Shown one piece after another: positions 8,569 to 19,387 of a stretch of 47,865 nt of DNA. The notes under the pieces are model-generated. The model ran no database searches. It had not been told where the DNA came from and saw only the letters and a list, made by a program, of their open reading frames with translations. The DNA is from Vicinamibacteria bacterium (GTDB taxonomy: Bacteria; Acidobacteriota; Vicinamibacteria; Fen-336), in the NCBI GenBank assembly GCA_023701125.1, contig JAMPXO010000027.1, positions 1 to 47,865 of the forward strand, given 5' to 3'. Positions within the stretch are counted from its first letter, which is position 1. Each line of letters begins with the position of its first letter. A program made the translations under genes and the position numbers.

Positions 8569-10922
8569 GAGGCAAGCTCGCTGGGGCCCTGCTGACGTCG
8601 GCCCTGCTCCTGGCCATCGCGGCTCCGGCCGCCCTGGCGCAGGAGGGTGCGGCCGCCGTGCTGTCCGACATCCGCCAGGAGGCGGGGGAGAGCGCCACGC
8701 GGCTCGTCCTCGAATGCAGCGCGCCGGTCGCTTACACGTATTACAGTCCCGACCCGCTGACCCTCGTGGTCGACCTGCCGGAGCTCGACGCCTCCAAGAT
8801 GCCCTCGCGCATCGCGGTCGGCTCGCGTGAGGTGGAGTCGGTCCGGGTGGCCAGCATGGTCCGGGGCGACGGCCGCACGCTCGCCCGGGTCGAGGTCCGT
8901 CTGGCCTCGCTGGTCCCGTACCAGATCTTCTCGCGCGATCGCAGCCTGCACCTGCTCTTCGAGCGTCCGTCGGAGGCCGCCGCTGCGGCTCCCGCCGCGG
9001 CCGCCCCGGAGCCGGTGGCGGTCGCGGCCGCCCCCGAGCCGCCCGCTTCCGTTCCGCAGGCTGCTCCGGAGGCGACGGCTCCCGCCCAGCCCGAGCCGGT
9101 CGAGGCCCCGGTGATCATCGCCGCCGCTCGTCCGGAGGCCCCGGCCCCCGGCGCACGCGCGACGAGGATCCTGGGCGTCACCACGGCCGACGAGGCCGGC
9201 GCCCTTGCGGTGACCGTCCGCGCGGACGGCCGCCTCGGCTACCAGGACTTCTTCCTGGGCAACCCCGACCGCCTCGTCATCGACTTCCCGGGCGTGATCA
9301 GTCGCGCCCCGGTGAAGCCCGTCGAGGTCGGCGTCGAGCCCGTGCGCAAGGCCCGCGTCGCCCAGTTCTCGGCGGCCGAGCCGAAGGTGGCGCGGCTGGT
9401 GCTCGACCTCGGTTCGCGGGCCCCGTACCGGATCGTCGAGGCCAACGACGGCATCAAGATCGTGTTCGGTGGCGAGGGTCGGCAGGCTGCGCCCGAGCCG
9501 CTGGCGGCCATTCGTCCGCCCGCCCCGGCCGCGCCCCCGGCGCCGGCCGTCGTGGCGGCCCCGGCCTTCGTGCAGGGTCCCGCCCCGGCACCCGAGACGG
9601 TCACGGTGGCGGAGGTCCCGGTCAAGCGCTTCACCGGCCACCCGATCAACCTGGACTTCAAGGACGGCGACCTGGTCGACATCTTCCGCCTGTTCGCGGA
9701 CATCTCCGGCCTGAACGTGGTGATCAACCCGGGCGTCTCCGGCAAGGTCAGCCTCAAGCTGGTCGAGGTGCCGTGGGACCAGGCGCTGGACCTGATCCTC
9801 AAGACCAACAACCTCGGCATGAACATCGAGGACAACGTCATCCGCATCGCCAAGCTGTCCGACCTGCAGAAAGAGCAGAACGAGCGGCGCAAGCTGGATG
9901 AGGAGAAGGGCCTCGCCGGGCCGCTGGCCACCCGCCGCTGGCGCCTGGCCTACGCGAAGGGCACCGAGCTGGAGCCGACGATCAAGAAGATCGCGCTCTC
10001 GCCGCGCGGCAACATCACGATGGATCAGCGGACACAGACGATGATCGTCACCGACCTCGAGGATCGTCTCGAGAAGGTGCGTGAGTTGATCGCCGACCTC
10101 GACCGGCCGACGCCTCAGGTCGAAATCGAGGCGCGGATCGTGGTCACCAGCCGGAACTTCACGCGCGACATCGGTGTGCAGTGGGGCTTCAACCAGGAAC
10201 AGTCGACCCGTTTCGGCAACACGACCAACCTGGTGTTCCCGAACTCGATCGTGATCAACGGCAACAGTGCGGCGACCCGGAGCGGCATCTCGGCCGATCA
10301 GGACGGGCAGACGGGCCTCGCGGGCATCGGCAACCAGGCGCCGAGCGGTCGTGGCTATGCCGTCAACCTGCCGGCCAACGGCCACACGTCGGGCATCGGC
10401 GTCTCGATGGGCAACGTGCTCGGCAACTTCAGCCTCGACGCGGCGCTGACGGCGCTCGAGCGCCAGGGTCGGGTCCGCATCCTGTCCACGCCGCGAATCG
10501 CCACCCAGAACAACATGGCGGCCAACATCAAGCAGGGTACGCAGATCCCCTACCAGACGACGGCCAACAACACGATCACGACCTCGTTCAAGGACGCGAC
10601 GCTGACCCTCGACGTGACGCCGCAGATCACGAACGCCGGCACGGTGCAGCTCAAGGTGCTGGTCGAGAACAACTCGCCCGGCGACGTGGTGTCCGGCGTG
10701 ACCGCGATCAACACCCAGTCGGCCACGACCAACCTGCTCGTCAAGGACGGCGCCACGGCGGTCATCGGCGGCATCTACCAGAACCAGGAGTCGAACAACG
10801 TGCAGTCCGTGCCGTTCTTCTCCAAGCTGCCGGTCCTGGGCTACTTGTTCCGCAACAAGGCTGTGACGACCCAGAACGCCGAACTGGTGATCTTCATCAC
10901 GCCGCGGATCCTCAAGGACTAG
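8565..10922 (+). CDS. pilQ: Type IV pilus secretin PilQ
   Basis: A 785-residue outer-membrane secretin. Order of parts: signal peptide (about 1-26, ending AALAQEG); first AMIN domain (about 30-115); Pro/Ala-rich linker; second AMIN domain (about 205-305); second linker; short secretin/TonB N-terminal domain (about 360-430, HPINLDFKDGDLVDIFRLF); N1/NolW-like domain (about 450-520); and the secretin channel (about 535-785). The channel has GRVRILSTPRIATQNN, IKQGTQIPYQT and the C-terminal VPFFSKLPVLGYLF and FITPRIL. AMIN domains usually bind peptidoglycan. It overlaps pilP by 4 bp and is last in the pilM-Q block. Confidence 0.96.
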   Translation: MRGKLAGALLTSALLLAIAAPAALAQEGAAAVLSDIRQEAGESATRLVLECSAPVAYTYYSPDPLTLVVDLPELDASKMPSRIAVGSREVESVRVASMVRGDGRTLARVEVRLASLVPYQIFSRDRSLHLLFERPSEAAAAAPAAAAPEPVAVAAAPEPPASVPQAAPEATAPAQPEPVEAPVIIAAARPEAPAPGARATRILGVTTADEAGALAVTVRADGRLGYQDFFLGNPDRLVIDFPGVISRAPVKPVEVGVEPVRKARVAQFSAAEPKVARLVLDLGSRAPYRIVEANDGIKIVFGGEGRQAAPEPLAAIRPPAPAAPPAPAVVAAPAFVQGPAPAPETVTVAEVPVKRFTGHPINLDFKDGDLVDIFRLFADISGLNVVINPGVSGKVSLKLVEVPWDQALDLILKTNNLGMNIEDNVIRIAKLSDLQKEQNERRKLDEEKGLAGPLATRRWRLAYAKGTELEPTIKKIALSPRGNITMDQRTQTMIVTDLEDRLEKVRELIADLDRPTPQVEIEARIVVTSRNFTRDIGVQWGFNQEQSTRFGNTTNLVFPNSIVINGNSAATRSGISADQDGQTGLAGIGNQAPSGRGYAVNLPANGHTSGIGVSMGNVLGNFSLDAALTALERQGRVRILSTPRIATQNNMAANIKQGTQIPYQTTANNTITTSFKDATLTLDVTPQITNAGTVQLKVLVENNSPGDVVSGVTAINTQSATTNLLVKDGATAVIGGIYQNQESNNVQSVPFFSKLPVLGYLFRNKAVTTQNAELVIFITPRILKD

Positions 10923-10980
10923 GGCAGGGAGCACCGCGAAAATGCGAAACGAAACGGCTCTGCGGTTTGCGGAGGGGAGC

Positions 10981-11583
10981 ATGAAGGCGAGGAAGGTGTG
11001 GTCCGTGGTCGTCCTGGCGATGTGTGCTTCGGCATGCGTCCCCGACTACGTCAAGCAGAACGACGCTGACATCAACCTCCTGATCGCCAGCGTCAACGGG
11101 GGCGCCCCGCTTCAGTCGGACGTCTTCGCGCCGCCGCCGGATGCCAGCCTGCCCGGCGTGACGCCGGACTTCGTGTCCGTGTCGGTGGCGAATCGACTCA
11201 AGAACCCGCTCGGCAACACGACGACCATTCTCGCGAACGCGGTCATCTTCGAGCGTTACGAGGTGCGCTACATTCGCTCGGACGGCCGGCGCACGGAGGG
11301 GGCGGACGTTCCTTACCGGATCACCGGACCGCTCTCGGGCGCAGTCGACGTGGCCGACTCGGGGACGATCGACATCCCGTTGGAGGTCGTGCGCGCGCAG
11401 GCCAAGCTCGAGGCGCCGCTCCGGAACCTTCGTGCGGCTGATGCCAACCTCAACGTCGCGCCGCCTGGTGGGGCGCTCATCCTGAGTTGCATCGCTGAGA
11501 TCACGGTCTTCGGCAGGACCGTGGGCGGACAGGCCGTGTCGGCGACCGGCCGTCTGCAGATCGATTTCGCCGACTGGCAGTGA
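10981..11583 (+). CDS. Predicted lipoprotein of unknown function
   Basis: A 200-residue protein starting MKARKVWSVVVLAMCASAC, a lipoprotein signal with the probable acylated cysteine at position 19 (ASAC). The ATG at 10981 is preceded by GGAGGGGAG at ideal spacing. A second in-frame ATG at 10942 would give an unusually long signal peptide and is less likely. The rest is beta-rich without a motif I recognise. It lies 58 nt behind pilQ and overlaps the region just ahead of an Ig/PKD lipoprotein, so it probably belongs to the pilus operon. It may help secretin assembly or sit at the cell surface; this is inference only. Confidence 0.75.
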   Translation: MKARKVWSVVVLAMCASACVPDYVKQNDADINLLIASVNGGAPLQSDVFAPPPDASLPGVTPDFVSVSVANRLKNPLGNTTTILANAVIFERYEVRYIRSDGRRTEGADVPYRITGPLSGAVDVADSGTIDIPLEVVRAQAKLEAPLRNLRAADANLNVAPPGGALILSCIAEITVFGRTVGGQAVSATGRLQIDFADWQ

Positions 11584-11594
11584 GAGGACGCCCC

Positions 11595-12428
11595 ATGCGA
11601 AACCTTTTGGCAAGCGGCCGGACCGGCTCCCCGAGCCGCTGGACCGCAGCCCTTCTCGCTGTGTCGATGGCTGGCTGCGGAATGGACAAGGTGACGGTCC
11701 CGGACGAGTTCGACGGCCCGGCCGAACTCGGCATCTCCGTGGCTCTCGCCGCCACCCCTGATGTCGTGACGGCGGACGGGTTCTCGTCGTCGGCGATCCG
11801 TGCCACGGTACGCGACCAGAACGGCCAGCCGGCGTCCGGCCGGTCCGTGGTGTTCAAGATCACCGACGCCAGCGGACGCAACGCGGACATCGGGGAGTTG
11901 ACGACCTCGGACGGCCGCCGCATCCGGGCCGCCGAGGCGACCTCGACCACCGGCAGCGACGGCGTGGCTCGCGTGACCTACTACGCTCCTGTGCGCAGCG
12001 ACGTCACGGCTGACACGAGCGTGCTGGTCAGCGCCCGACCGGTGGGCTCGGATGCGAACGCGGCGCAGGAGCGCGTCGTGCGCATCGAGTTGCGGTCGGC
12101 CGAGCCGCGGCTGTTCCCGCAGATCCCTGGCAACGTGGCACCCGTGTGCGGCTTCCGGGTCGAGGTCGTCAGCGGTGGTTCCACCTGCACCACGGCGACA
12201 GCCTGCACGATTCGGCGCGGTTCGCAGGTGTTGTTCCAGTCTGCATCCTCGGACGCGGACGGCACCATCGTCCGCTACGAGTGGTTCTTCGGCGACGACT
12301 CGTCCAAGCAGGACAAGCCGGACGTCAACCATGTGTTCAACGCCACCGGCGCTTGGACGGTCTATCACCTGGTTACCGACAACGGCGGCTCGGCCTCGGC
12401 ATGCCAGGCGACCATCACGGTGAACTGA
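11595..12428 (+). CDS. Lipoprotein with bacterial Ig-like and PKD domains
   Basis: A 277-residue protein with a lipoprotein signal peptide (SMAGC, Cys28). Residues about 37-150 look like an invasin/Big-type Ig-like domain: TPDVVTADGFSSSAIRATVRDQNGQP followed by GRSVVFKI. Residues about 180-277 form a PKD domain with SSDADGTIVRYEWFFGDDS and the closing ATGAWTVYHLVTDNG. Paired cysteines (CGF, STC, TAC, SAC) suggest disulfides outside the cytoplasm. ATG 11595 has GAGAGGAC upstream; a GTG at 11580 overlapping the previous stop is an alternative. Directly behind the secretin operon, it could act in adhesion or in the outer-membrane pilus portal. Confidence 0.8.
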   Translation: MRNLLASGRTGSPSRWTAALLAVSMAGCGMDKVTVPDEFDGPAELGISVALAATPDVVTADGFSSSAIRATVRDQNGQPASGRSVVFKITDASGRNADIGELTTSDGRRIRAAEATSTTGSDGVARVTYYAPVRSDVTADTSVLVSARPVGSDANAAQERVVRIELRSAEPRLFPQIPGNVAPVCGFRVEVVSGGSTCTTATACTIRRGSQVLFQSASSDADGTIVRYEWFFGDDSSKQDKPDVNHVFNATGAWTVYHLVTDNGGSASACQATITVN

Positions 12429-12452
12429 CGGACCAACTCCGGTAGGATCTCC

Positions 12453-12488
12453 AGGTCCCGGGGGGCGCGACCACGCCTCCCGGGACCT
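12453..12488 (+). terminator. Strong hairpin between the Ig/PKD lipoprotein and the TPR gene
   Basis: Arms AGGTCCCGGGGGGCG (12453-12467) and CGCCTCCCGGGACCT (12474-12488) pair over 15 bp with one G-U, around a 6-nt loop. A short pyrimidine tract (TTCCTGCTTC) follows. It most likely ends the pilM-Q/lipoprotein transcript. A TAGGAT word at 12443-12448 just ahead of it could also be a -10 element, which would place the hairpin at the very 5' end of the next mRNA. Confidence 0.65.
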
Positions 12489-12509
12489 TTCCTGCTTCGA
12501 GAGGGCGCA

Positions 12510-13886
12510 GTGGCCAACCCGCGAATCGAAGAGCTGCGCAAGCGCCTCGAGAAAGACCCCGCCTCACGCCTGTTCGCGCAGCTCGCCGAGGAGATGCGGA
12601 AGGAGGGTCAGCTCGAGGAGGCGATCAAGGTCTGTCGCGAAGGCCTCGAACGACACCCGACGTACCCCGCGGCCCGCATGACGCTGGGCCGCGCGTTGCT
12701 GGACAGCGGCGACTATGCCAGTGCCCGGATCGAGTTCGAGCAGGTGCTGAAGGGAGCGCCGGACAACGGCCTCGCCCACCGCTTCCTCGGCGAGTGCCTG
12801 CAGGCGCTGGGCGACCCGACCGCAGCTGCGGCCAGCTATCGCACCGCGCTGATGTTCGCGCCCGGCGACGCCGAGTCTGCGGCCCGCCTGGAGGCGCTCA
12901 GCGGCGGCCCGGCTGCGCCCGCCTCGGCGCCCGTACGTGCGCCGGCCGCCCCCACGCCCGGCAGGCCCATGGCGGCCCCGCGCCCGACGGCGCCGACTGC
13001 CGCTCAGGCACCGGCTCCGGGGAGTTCTGCCCGGCCACCGCTTCCCGCCCACCCGGCTGCGCCGGCCGTTCCGCCGCCGCCGCGTCCGGCGCCGCGCCCC
13101 ACGCCGGCGCCGGCCCCCGTTGCGGCGCGTCCGGCCGCGCCGGTCGCTCCTGCAGCTCCCCGGCCTGCCGCCGTCCCGCCGCCGCCCCGCCCGCCGGCCG
13201 TTGCGGCAGAGGCCGCGGTACCGGCGCCCCAGGTCGCTCCGGAGCCCGAGCCTGTGCGGCCGGTCCCGCTGGCGCCGGCGGAGGAGAGCTTCGAGATCGA
13301 GGCGGCCCACGAGGCCCAGGCGCGGGCCGTCACGGCCCCGCCCGCGCCCGCGCCGCTCGAGAGCACCGAGGGGGAAGCCGAGGCGCCCGCGGAGGAAACC
13401 GAGGCCGCGCCCGAGCCGCCCCCGATCAAGCTGGTCGACGTGTCCGAGGACGAGACCTTCGAACTGGAGCGTCCCTCCGAGGCACGACCCGTCGCGGCGG
13501 CCCGCGTCCCGGAACCGCCGCCGGCGGTCGTGGCGGCGCCGGCCCCCGTGGCCGCCGCGGGGGCGGCGGAGGCGGAGTTCGAGCTGGACATGGACGAAGG
13601 TGCGCCGGTCGCCTCCCCGGAGGCGGCTGCTGCCGCGCAGCAGGAGCCCGCGGGCTCGCCGCTGGCCAGCGCCACCCTCGCAGAGCTTTACCTGCAGCAG
13701 GGCGCGCGCGAGCAGGCGGAGGCCGTGCTCAAGGACGTCCTCGCCCGCGAGCCCGACAACGAACGCGCCCGCGAGTTGTCCACCGCGGTGGCCCAGGACC
13801 CCGCAGCCCAGCGCCGGGCCGCCCTGGAGCGCACCATCGGCCGCCTCGAGCAGATGCTCGCGGCCGTGCAGAGAGCGAGGGCCTGA
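12510..13886 (+). CDS. TPR protein with long Pro/Ala-rich linker
   Basis: A 458-residue protein. The N-terminal ~115 residues hold tetratricopeptide repeats (EAIKVCREGLERHPTYPAAR, SARIEFEQVLKGAPDNGLAH, AAASYRTALMFAPGDAESAA). A very Pro/Ala-rich low-complexity segment follows (about 125-250), then acidic stretches with repeated FELE/FELD-type words (FEIEA, FELER, FELDMDEG). A C-terminal TPR-like pair (LAELYLQQGAREQAEAVLKD) closes the protein. No signal peptide is visible, so it is probably a cytoplasmic scaffold. Start is GTG 12510. Its stop overlaps the next ATG by 1 nt (TGATG), which couples it to the Roadblock protein and suggests the two act together. Confidence 0.8.
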   Translation: MANPRIEELRKRLEKDPASRLFAQLAEEMRKEGQLEEAIKVCREGLERHPTYPAARMTLGRALLDSGDYASARIEFEQVLKGAPDNGLAHRFLGECLQALGDPTAAAASYRTALMFAPGDAESAARLEALSGGPAAPASAPVRAPAAPTPGRPMAAPRPTAPTAAQAPAPGSSARPPLPAHPAAPAVPPPPRPAPRPTPAPAPVAARPAAPVAPAAPRPAAVPPPPRPPAVAAEAAVPAPQVAPEPEPVRPVPLAPAEESFEIEAAHEAQARAVTAPPAPAPLESTEGEAEAPAEETEAAPEPPPIKLVDVSEDETFELERPSEARPVAAARVPEPPPAVVAAPAPVAAAGAAEAEFELDMDEGAPVASPEAAAAAQQEPAGSPLASATLAELYLQQGAREQAEAVLKDVLAREPDNERARELSTAVAQDPAAQRRAALERTIGRLEQMLAAVQRARA

Positions 13887-14248
13887 TGGGCGGCTTTGCC
13901 GACGTCCTGCGTGCGTTCGTCGCCCAGGTGCCCGAGACGCAACTGGTGATGATCGTGGGCACCGACGGCATTCCGGTCGAGCGCCTGGAGGTCGCCGAGC
14001 GGCCCAACATCGAGGCGATCGCCGCCGAGTACATGACGCTGCTCCGCCAGAGCGTGACCGCAGCCTCGGACACGGGCCTGGGGGCGCTCCAGGAGTTGCA
14101 CGTCGTCACTGATGGGATGACCGCGCTGATGCTCGGCATCACCCACGAGTACTACCTCTTCGCCGCGCTGCAGCCCGGGGCCCTCCTGGGTCGGGCCCGC
14201 TTCGCCCTGCGCAAGGCCGCCCTGGGCCTCGAGCGGGAGTTCGTCTAG
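13886..14248 (+). CDS. Roadblock/LC7-domain protein
   Basis: A 120-residue single-domain protein of the Roadblock/LC7 fold: FADVLRAFVAQVPETQLVMIVGTDGIPVE, then AAEYMTLLRQSVTAASDTGLG and a second strand set TALMLGITHEYYLFAAL. This family includes MglB, the GTPase-activating protein that sets cell polarity of type IV pili in Myxococcus. No MglA-like GTPase lies in the window, so a polarity role is only a possibility. The start ATG overlaps the stop of the TPR gene, so the two are translationally coupled. Downstream, 98 nt separate it from accB. Confidence 0.82.
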   Translation: MGGFADVLRAFVAQVPETQLVMIVGTDGIPVERLEVAERPNIEAIAAEYMTLLRQSVTAASDTGLGALQELHVVTDGMTALMLGITHEYYLFAALQPGALLGRARFALRKAALGLEREFV

Positions 14249-14262
14249 TCCCCTTCGCCTGC

Positions 14263-14268
14263 TAGCAT
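14263..14268 (+). promoter_or_regulatory. Candidate -10 element (TAGCAT) ahead of accB
   Basis: CTGCTAGCATTCG repeats the GCTAGnAT pattern seen ahead of pilR and the YfhO-type pair. Here it lies 78 nt before the accB GTG, so it would give a leadered transcript; accB has its own GAGGGAGG ribosome site. No -35 is recognisable. Confidence 0.3.
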
Positions 14269-14346
14269 TCGCGGGCTCCAGCGACCGCGAGGCGAACCGG
14301 GTCCGTTCCCGGCGCCGCGGGCGAGAGCCTGAGGGAGGCACCCCAC

Positions 14347-14814
14347 GTGGACGTCAAGGACCTGAAAGAGATCCTCCGCACGCTCGACGAGCGGCAGATC
14401 ACCGAGTTCGAGCTCGAGACCGAGGGCATGAAGCTGCGCGTCCGCAAGGCCAGCGCCGTCGCGCCGGCCACGGTCGTCGTCGCCCAGGCCCCGGCCGCAC
14501 CCGCTGCCGCGCCTGCCCTCGCGGCCGCCTCCGCGCTGGCCGCGCCGGCTGCCCCGGTCGAAGAGGCGGGGCTGACGGTGGTGAAGAGCCCGATCGTGGG
14601 CACCTTCTACCGCGCCCCCAACCCCGACTCGCCCGCGTTCGTGAACGTCGGCGACAAGGTCCGCCTCGGCCAGGTCCTCTGCATCATCGAAGCGATGAAG
14701 CTGATGAACGAGATCGAGTCGGACGCCGCGGGCGAGATCGTCAAGTGCCACGTCGAGAACGGGCAACCGGTACAGTACGGCGACCCGCTGTTCTCGGTGC
14801 GGCCGGCGAAGTAG
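14347..14814 (+). CDS. accB: Acetyl-CoA carboxylase biotin carboxyl carrier protein
   Basis: The 155-residue carrier subunit of acetyl-CoA carboxylase, first step of fatty acid synthesis. It has the N-terminal helical domain ([22 protein letters not shown]), an Ala/Pro-rich linker (about 38-72) and the C-terminal biotinyl domain (about 78-155). The biotinylated lysine is Lys118 in [19 protein letters not shown] and the final [10 protein letters not shown] are standard. GTG 14347 is preceded by GAGGGAGG. The gene is 12 nt ahead of accC, forming the usual accBC pair. Confidence 0.96.
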   Translation: MDVKDLKEILRTLDERQITEFELETEGMKLRVRKASAVAPATVVVAQAPAAPAAAPALAAASALAAPAAPVEEAGLTVVKSPIVGTFYRAPNPDSPAFVNVGDKVRLGQVLCIIEAMKLMNEIESDAAGEIVKCHVENGQPVQYGDPLFSVRPAK

Positions 14815-14826
14815 ACCAGAAGCCCG

Positions 14827-17111
<2,285 letters not shown>

Positions 17112-18195
17112 CCGGCGGCATCGCCTCCGGCAAGTCGCACGTCCTGCGACGGCTGGCCGCTGACGGCTTTCGCACCCTCGACCTCGATCACGTCGCCCAC
17201 GAGCTGATGGTGCCGGGTGGCGCCGCCTATGCCGAGGTCGTCGCCGCCTTCGGCCCCGGCATCCTCGACGCGGCCGGCGCCATCGACCGCCGCGCGCTGG
17301 GGGCGATCGTCTTCGCCGATCCGCACGCCCGGCTGCGCCTCAACGCCCTCGTCCACCCTCGCGTGCGCCTCGCCGAGGAGGCGTGGCAGCGCGAGGCCGG
17401 CGCGGGCGAGGTGACGATCGTCGACGCGGCGCTGCTGGTCGAGACGGGGCTCCACCTGCGCTTCGACCGGCTCGTGGTCGTGCGCTGCAGCACCGAGCAG
17501 CAGCTCGAACGGCTGCGCCACCGCGACGGCGTCAGCGGCGCGGCGGCCGAGGCCCGGCTCGCGGCCCAGATGGACCCCGCCGACAAGGTCCGCTTCGCCC
17601 ACTTCGAGATCGACAGCTCGGGCCTGCCCGCCGACACCGACTCGGCCGTGGACACGCTGGCGGGCCTGCTGCGGCGGCTGGCCAGCCGCCCGCCGCAGCG
17701 CGCGCCGCTCGAGCCCGCCGGTCAAGCGGCCTGGCTCGCCCGCCTGGGGCCCGCCGCACCTCCCCTGCCGGCGCCGACCGACGTGCTGGCGGCGGCGACC
17801 TCGGGTGTGCTGGAGTTGACCTCGCTGCTCGCCCGGCTCGACCCGCCGCGCGCCGGCGCGTGGCACGACGGGCCGGGGACCGAAATGCCGCCGGGGCCCG
17901 AGGCGTGGGCCAGCGCCGCCGCCGTCGGGCTGATCGCAGCGGCGACCCACCCGGGCGACATCGAATGGGCGGCAGCCGCAGGCTACGCGCTCGGACGGCT
18001 GGTGTTCACCGGGCCCGGGGACCTCGCCGGCTCAGCGCTGGCGGCGGTCGCGGCCTGCGACCTCGCCTCGGCCCCGGCCGCCTCGGACGTGAGGCGCTGG
18101 GAGCAGGTCGCCGCCCGCTTCGTGTCGGCCGCGCCGCAGGCCTCGGCGCGGCGCTATGTCGAGTCGCTCGCGCGGGCCTGAACGAGGGGTCGGCC

Positions 18196-19368
18196 TCAGC
18201 GCGGCGGCGCCAACCGCTCCTCGACGAACGTGTCCCACTCGTGGCACTGCGGGCAGCGCCACTGCACGTCGGCGGCGCGGTAGCGACAACGCCGGCACAC
18301 GTGCGGGGCCGCGAACAGGATGCTGCCGGTGGCCGCGTCCAGGTAGCGCTCGGTCGCCTCGCGCGGCAAGCCCAGCGCCAGCAGCGTGTGCCACGTCTCG
18401 AGGTGGACCAGCAGCGCCTGCGGGTTCTCGTCGCCGGCCCGGCGCAACAGGCCGAGCGCCTCGTGGGCGTCGCCGCGCGCGCGCAGCACCCGCGCCAGCG
18501 CCAGCCGCGCCCGCCAGTCGCGCGGGCTCTTCTCGATCGCGTTCTCGAGCAGTGCCGTGTGGCGGCCGGGCTCGCCCGCGGCGGCGCAGGCCCGCGCGTG
18601 CGGCTCGAACAGCAGGTACGCCCGCTCCGGCACCGCCCGCGCCGCCTCCTCGAGCGTCGCCGCGGCGAGCGCGGGGTCCTGTCGCTCCAGCACCTCGGCC
18701 AGGCCGAGGTGGGCCGGCAGCGCGCGCCGGTCGTGGGCCAGCGCCTCGCGGAACGCCGTCAGCGCGCCGTCCGGGTCGCCCAGCCGCAGCCGCTCGCGCC
18801 CGACCTGGGCATGGAGGTGGGCGAGCACGACGGAGTCGTCGCCGTGGCGGCGCCGGGACAGCCGCGTACGCAGCGCCAGCGCGTCCTCCCAGCGGCCCTG
18901 GTCCTCGCGGATGCGCTGCAGGCCGAGCAGCGCGGCCACGTTGCGGTCGTCGGCCTCGAGGGCCTGCTCGAAGGCCCGTTCCGCGCGGTCGAGCAGGCCG
19001 GCGCGCCGGTAGTCCTCGCCGAGCGCGGCATGGGCGCGAGCCCGGGCCAGGGTGGGCATGGCCTGTCGGCGGGCGAGGCCCTGGTGGATCTGGATCGCGC
19101 GCTCCACCTGTCCCGTCTCGCGCAGCAGGCTGCCGAGCACCTGCTCGACCACCTCGCCTCCCGGCTGATCGCGGGGGACCTGCGACAGCTCGGCGATGGC
19201 TTCGTCGCGGCGGCCCTCCGACAGGTACTCGAGGCCTTGCAGGAAGCGCTCGGACAGGCCGTCGGCGCCGAAGGCGCGGTCGCGGGCGGACGTCGTGCGG
19301 TAGGCGCGGCCCGCGAAGAACCCGGCCAGCGCGGCCAGGCCGACCGCCATCAGCGCCGTGTCGGTCAC
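18196..19368 (-). CDS. lapB: LapB/YciM-like TPR protein with rubredoxin-type metal site
   Basis: A 390-residue protein with an N-terminal membrane anchor (about 5-21, followed by GRAYR), a series of tetratricopeptide repeats (about 40-345) and a C-terminal rubredoxin-like knuckle CRRC...CPQC (Cys358, 361, 372, 375) with WDTF after it. This layout and length match LapB (YciM), which in Escherichia coli controls LpxC turnover and coordinates lipopolysaccharide assembly. Its place as the last gene of a Kdo operon supports that role. It starts 19 nt after kdsC. The ortholog assignment rests on architecture and context. Confidence 0.85.
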   Translation of the reverse strand: MTDTALMAVGLAALAGFFAGRAYRTTSARDRAFGADGLSERFLQGLEYLSEGRRDEAIAELSQVPRDQPGGEVVEQVLGSLLRETGQVERAIQIHQGLARRQAMPTLARARAHAALGEDYRRAGLLDRAERAFEQALEADDRNVAALLGLQRIREDQGRWEDALALRTRLSRRRHGDDSVVLAHLHAQVGRERLRLGDPDGALTAFREALAHDRRALPAHLGLAEVLERQDPALAAATLEEAARAVPERAYLLFEPHARACAAAGEPGRHTALLENAIEKSPRDWRARLALARVLRARGDAHEALGLLRRAGDENPQALLVHLETWHTLLALGLPREATERYLDAATGSILFAAPHVCRRCRYRAADVQWRCPQCHEWDTFVEERLAPPR

Positions 19369-19387
19369 GGCCGCGCCCCGTGCCGGC

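Noticed and set aside
10942-10980. Earlier ATG (10942) for the lipoprotein after pilQ
   Set aside because: It would put 13 polar residues before the signal peptide, whereas ATG 10981 has a strong ribosome site and a normal lipoprotein signal.
8490-10982. 830-codon minus-strand open frame opposite pilQ
   Set aside because: Shadow of pilQ, full of Arg/Asp/Val runs and without any domain.
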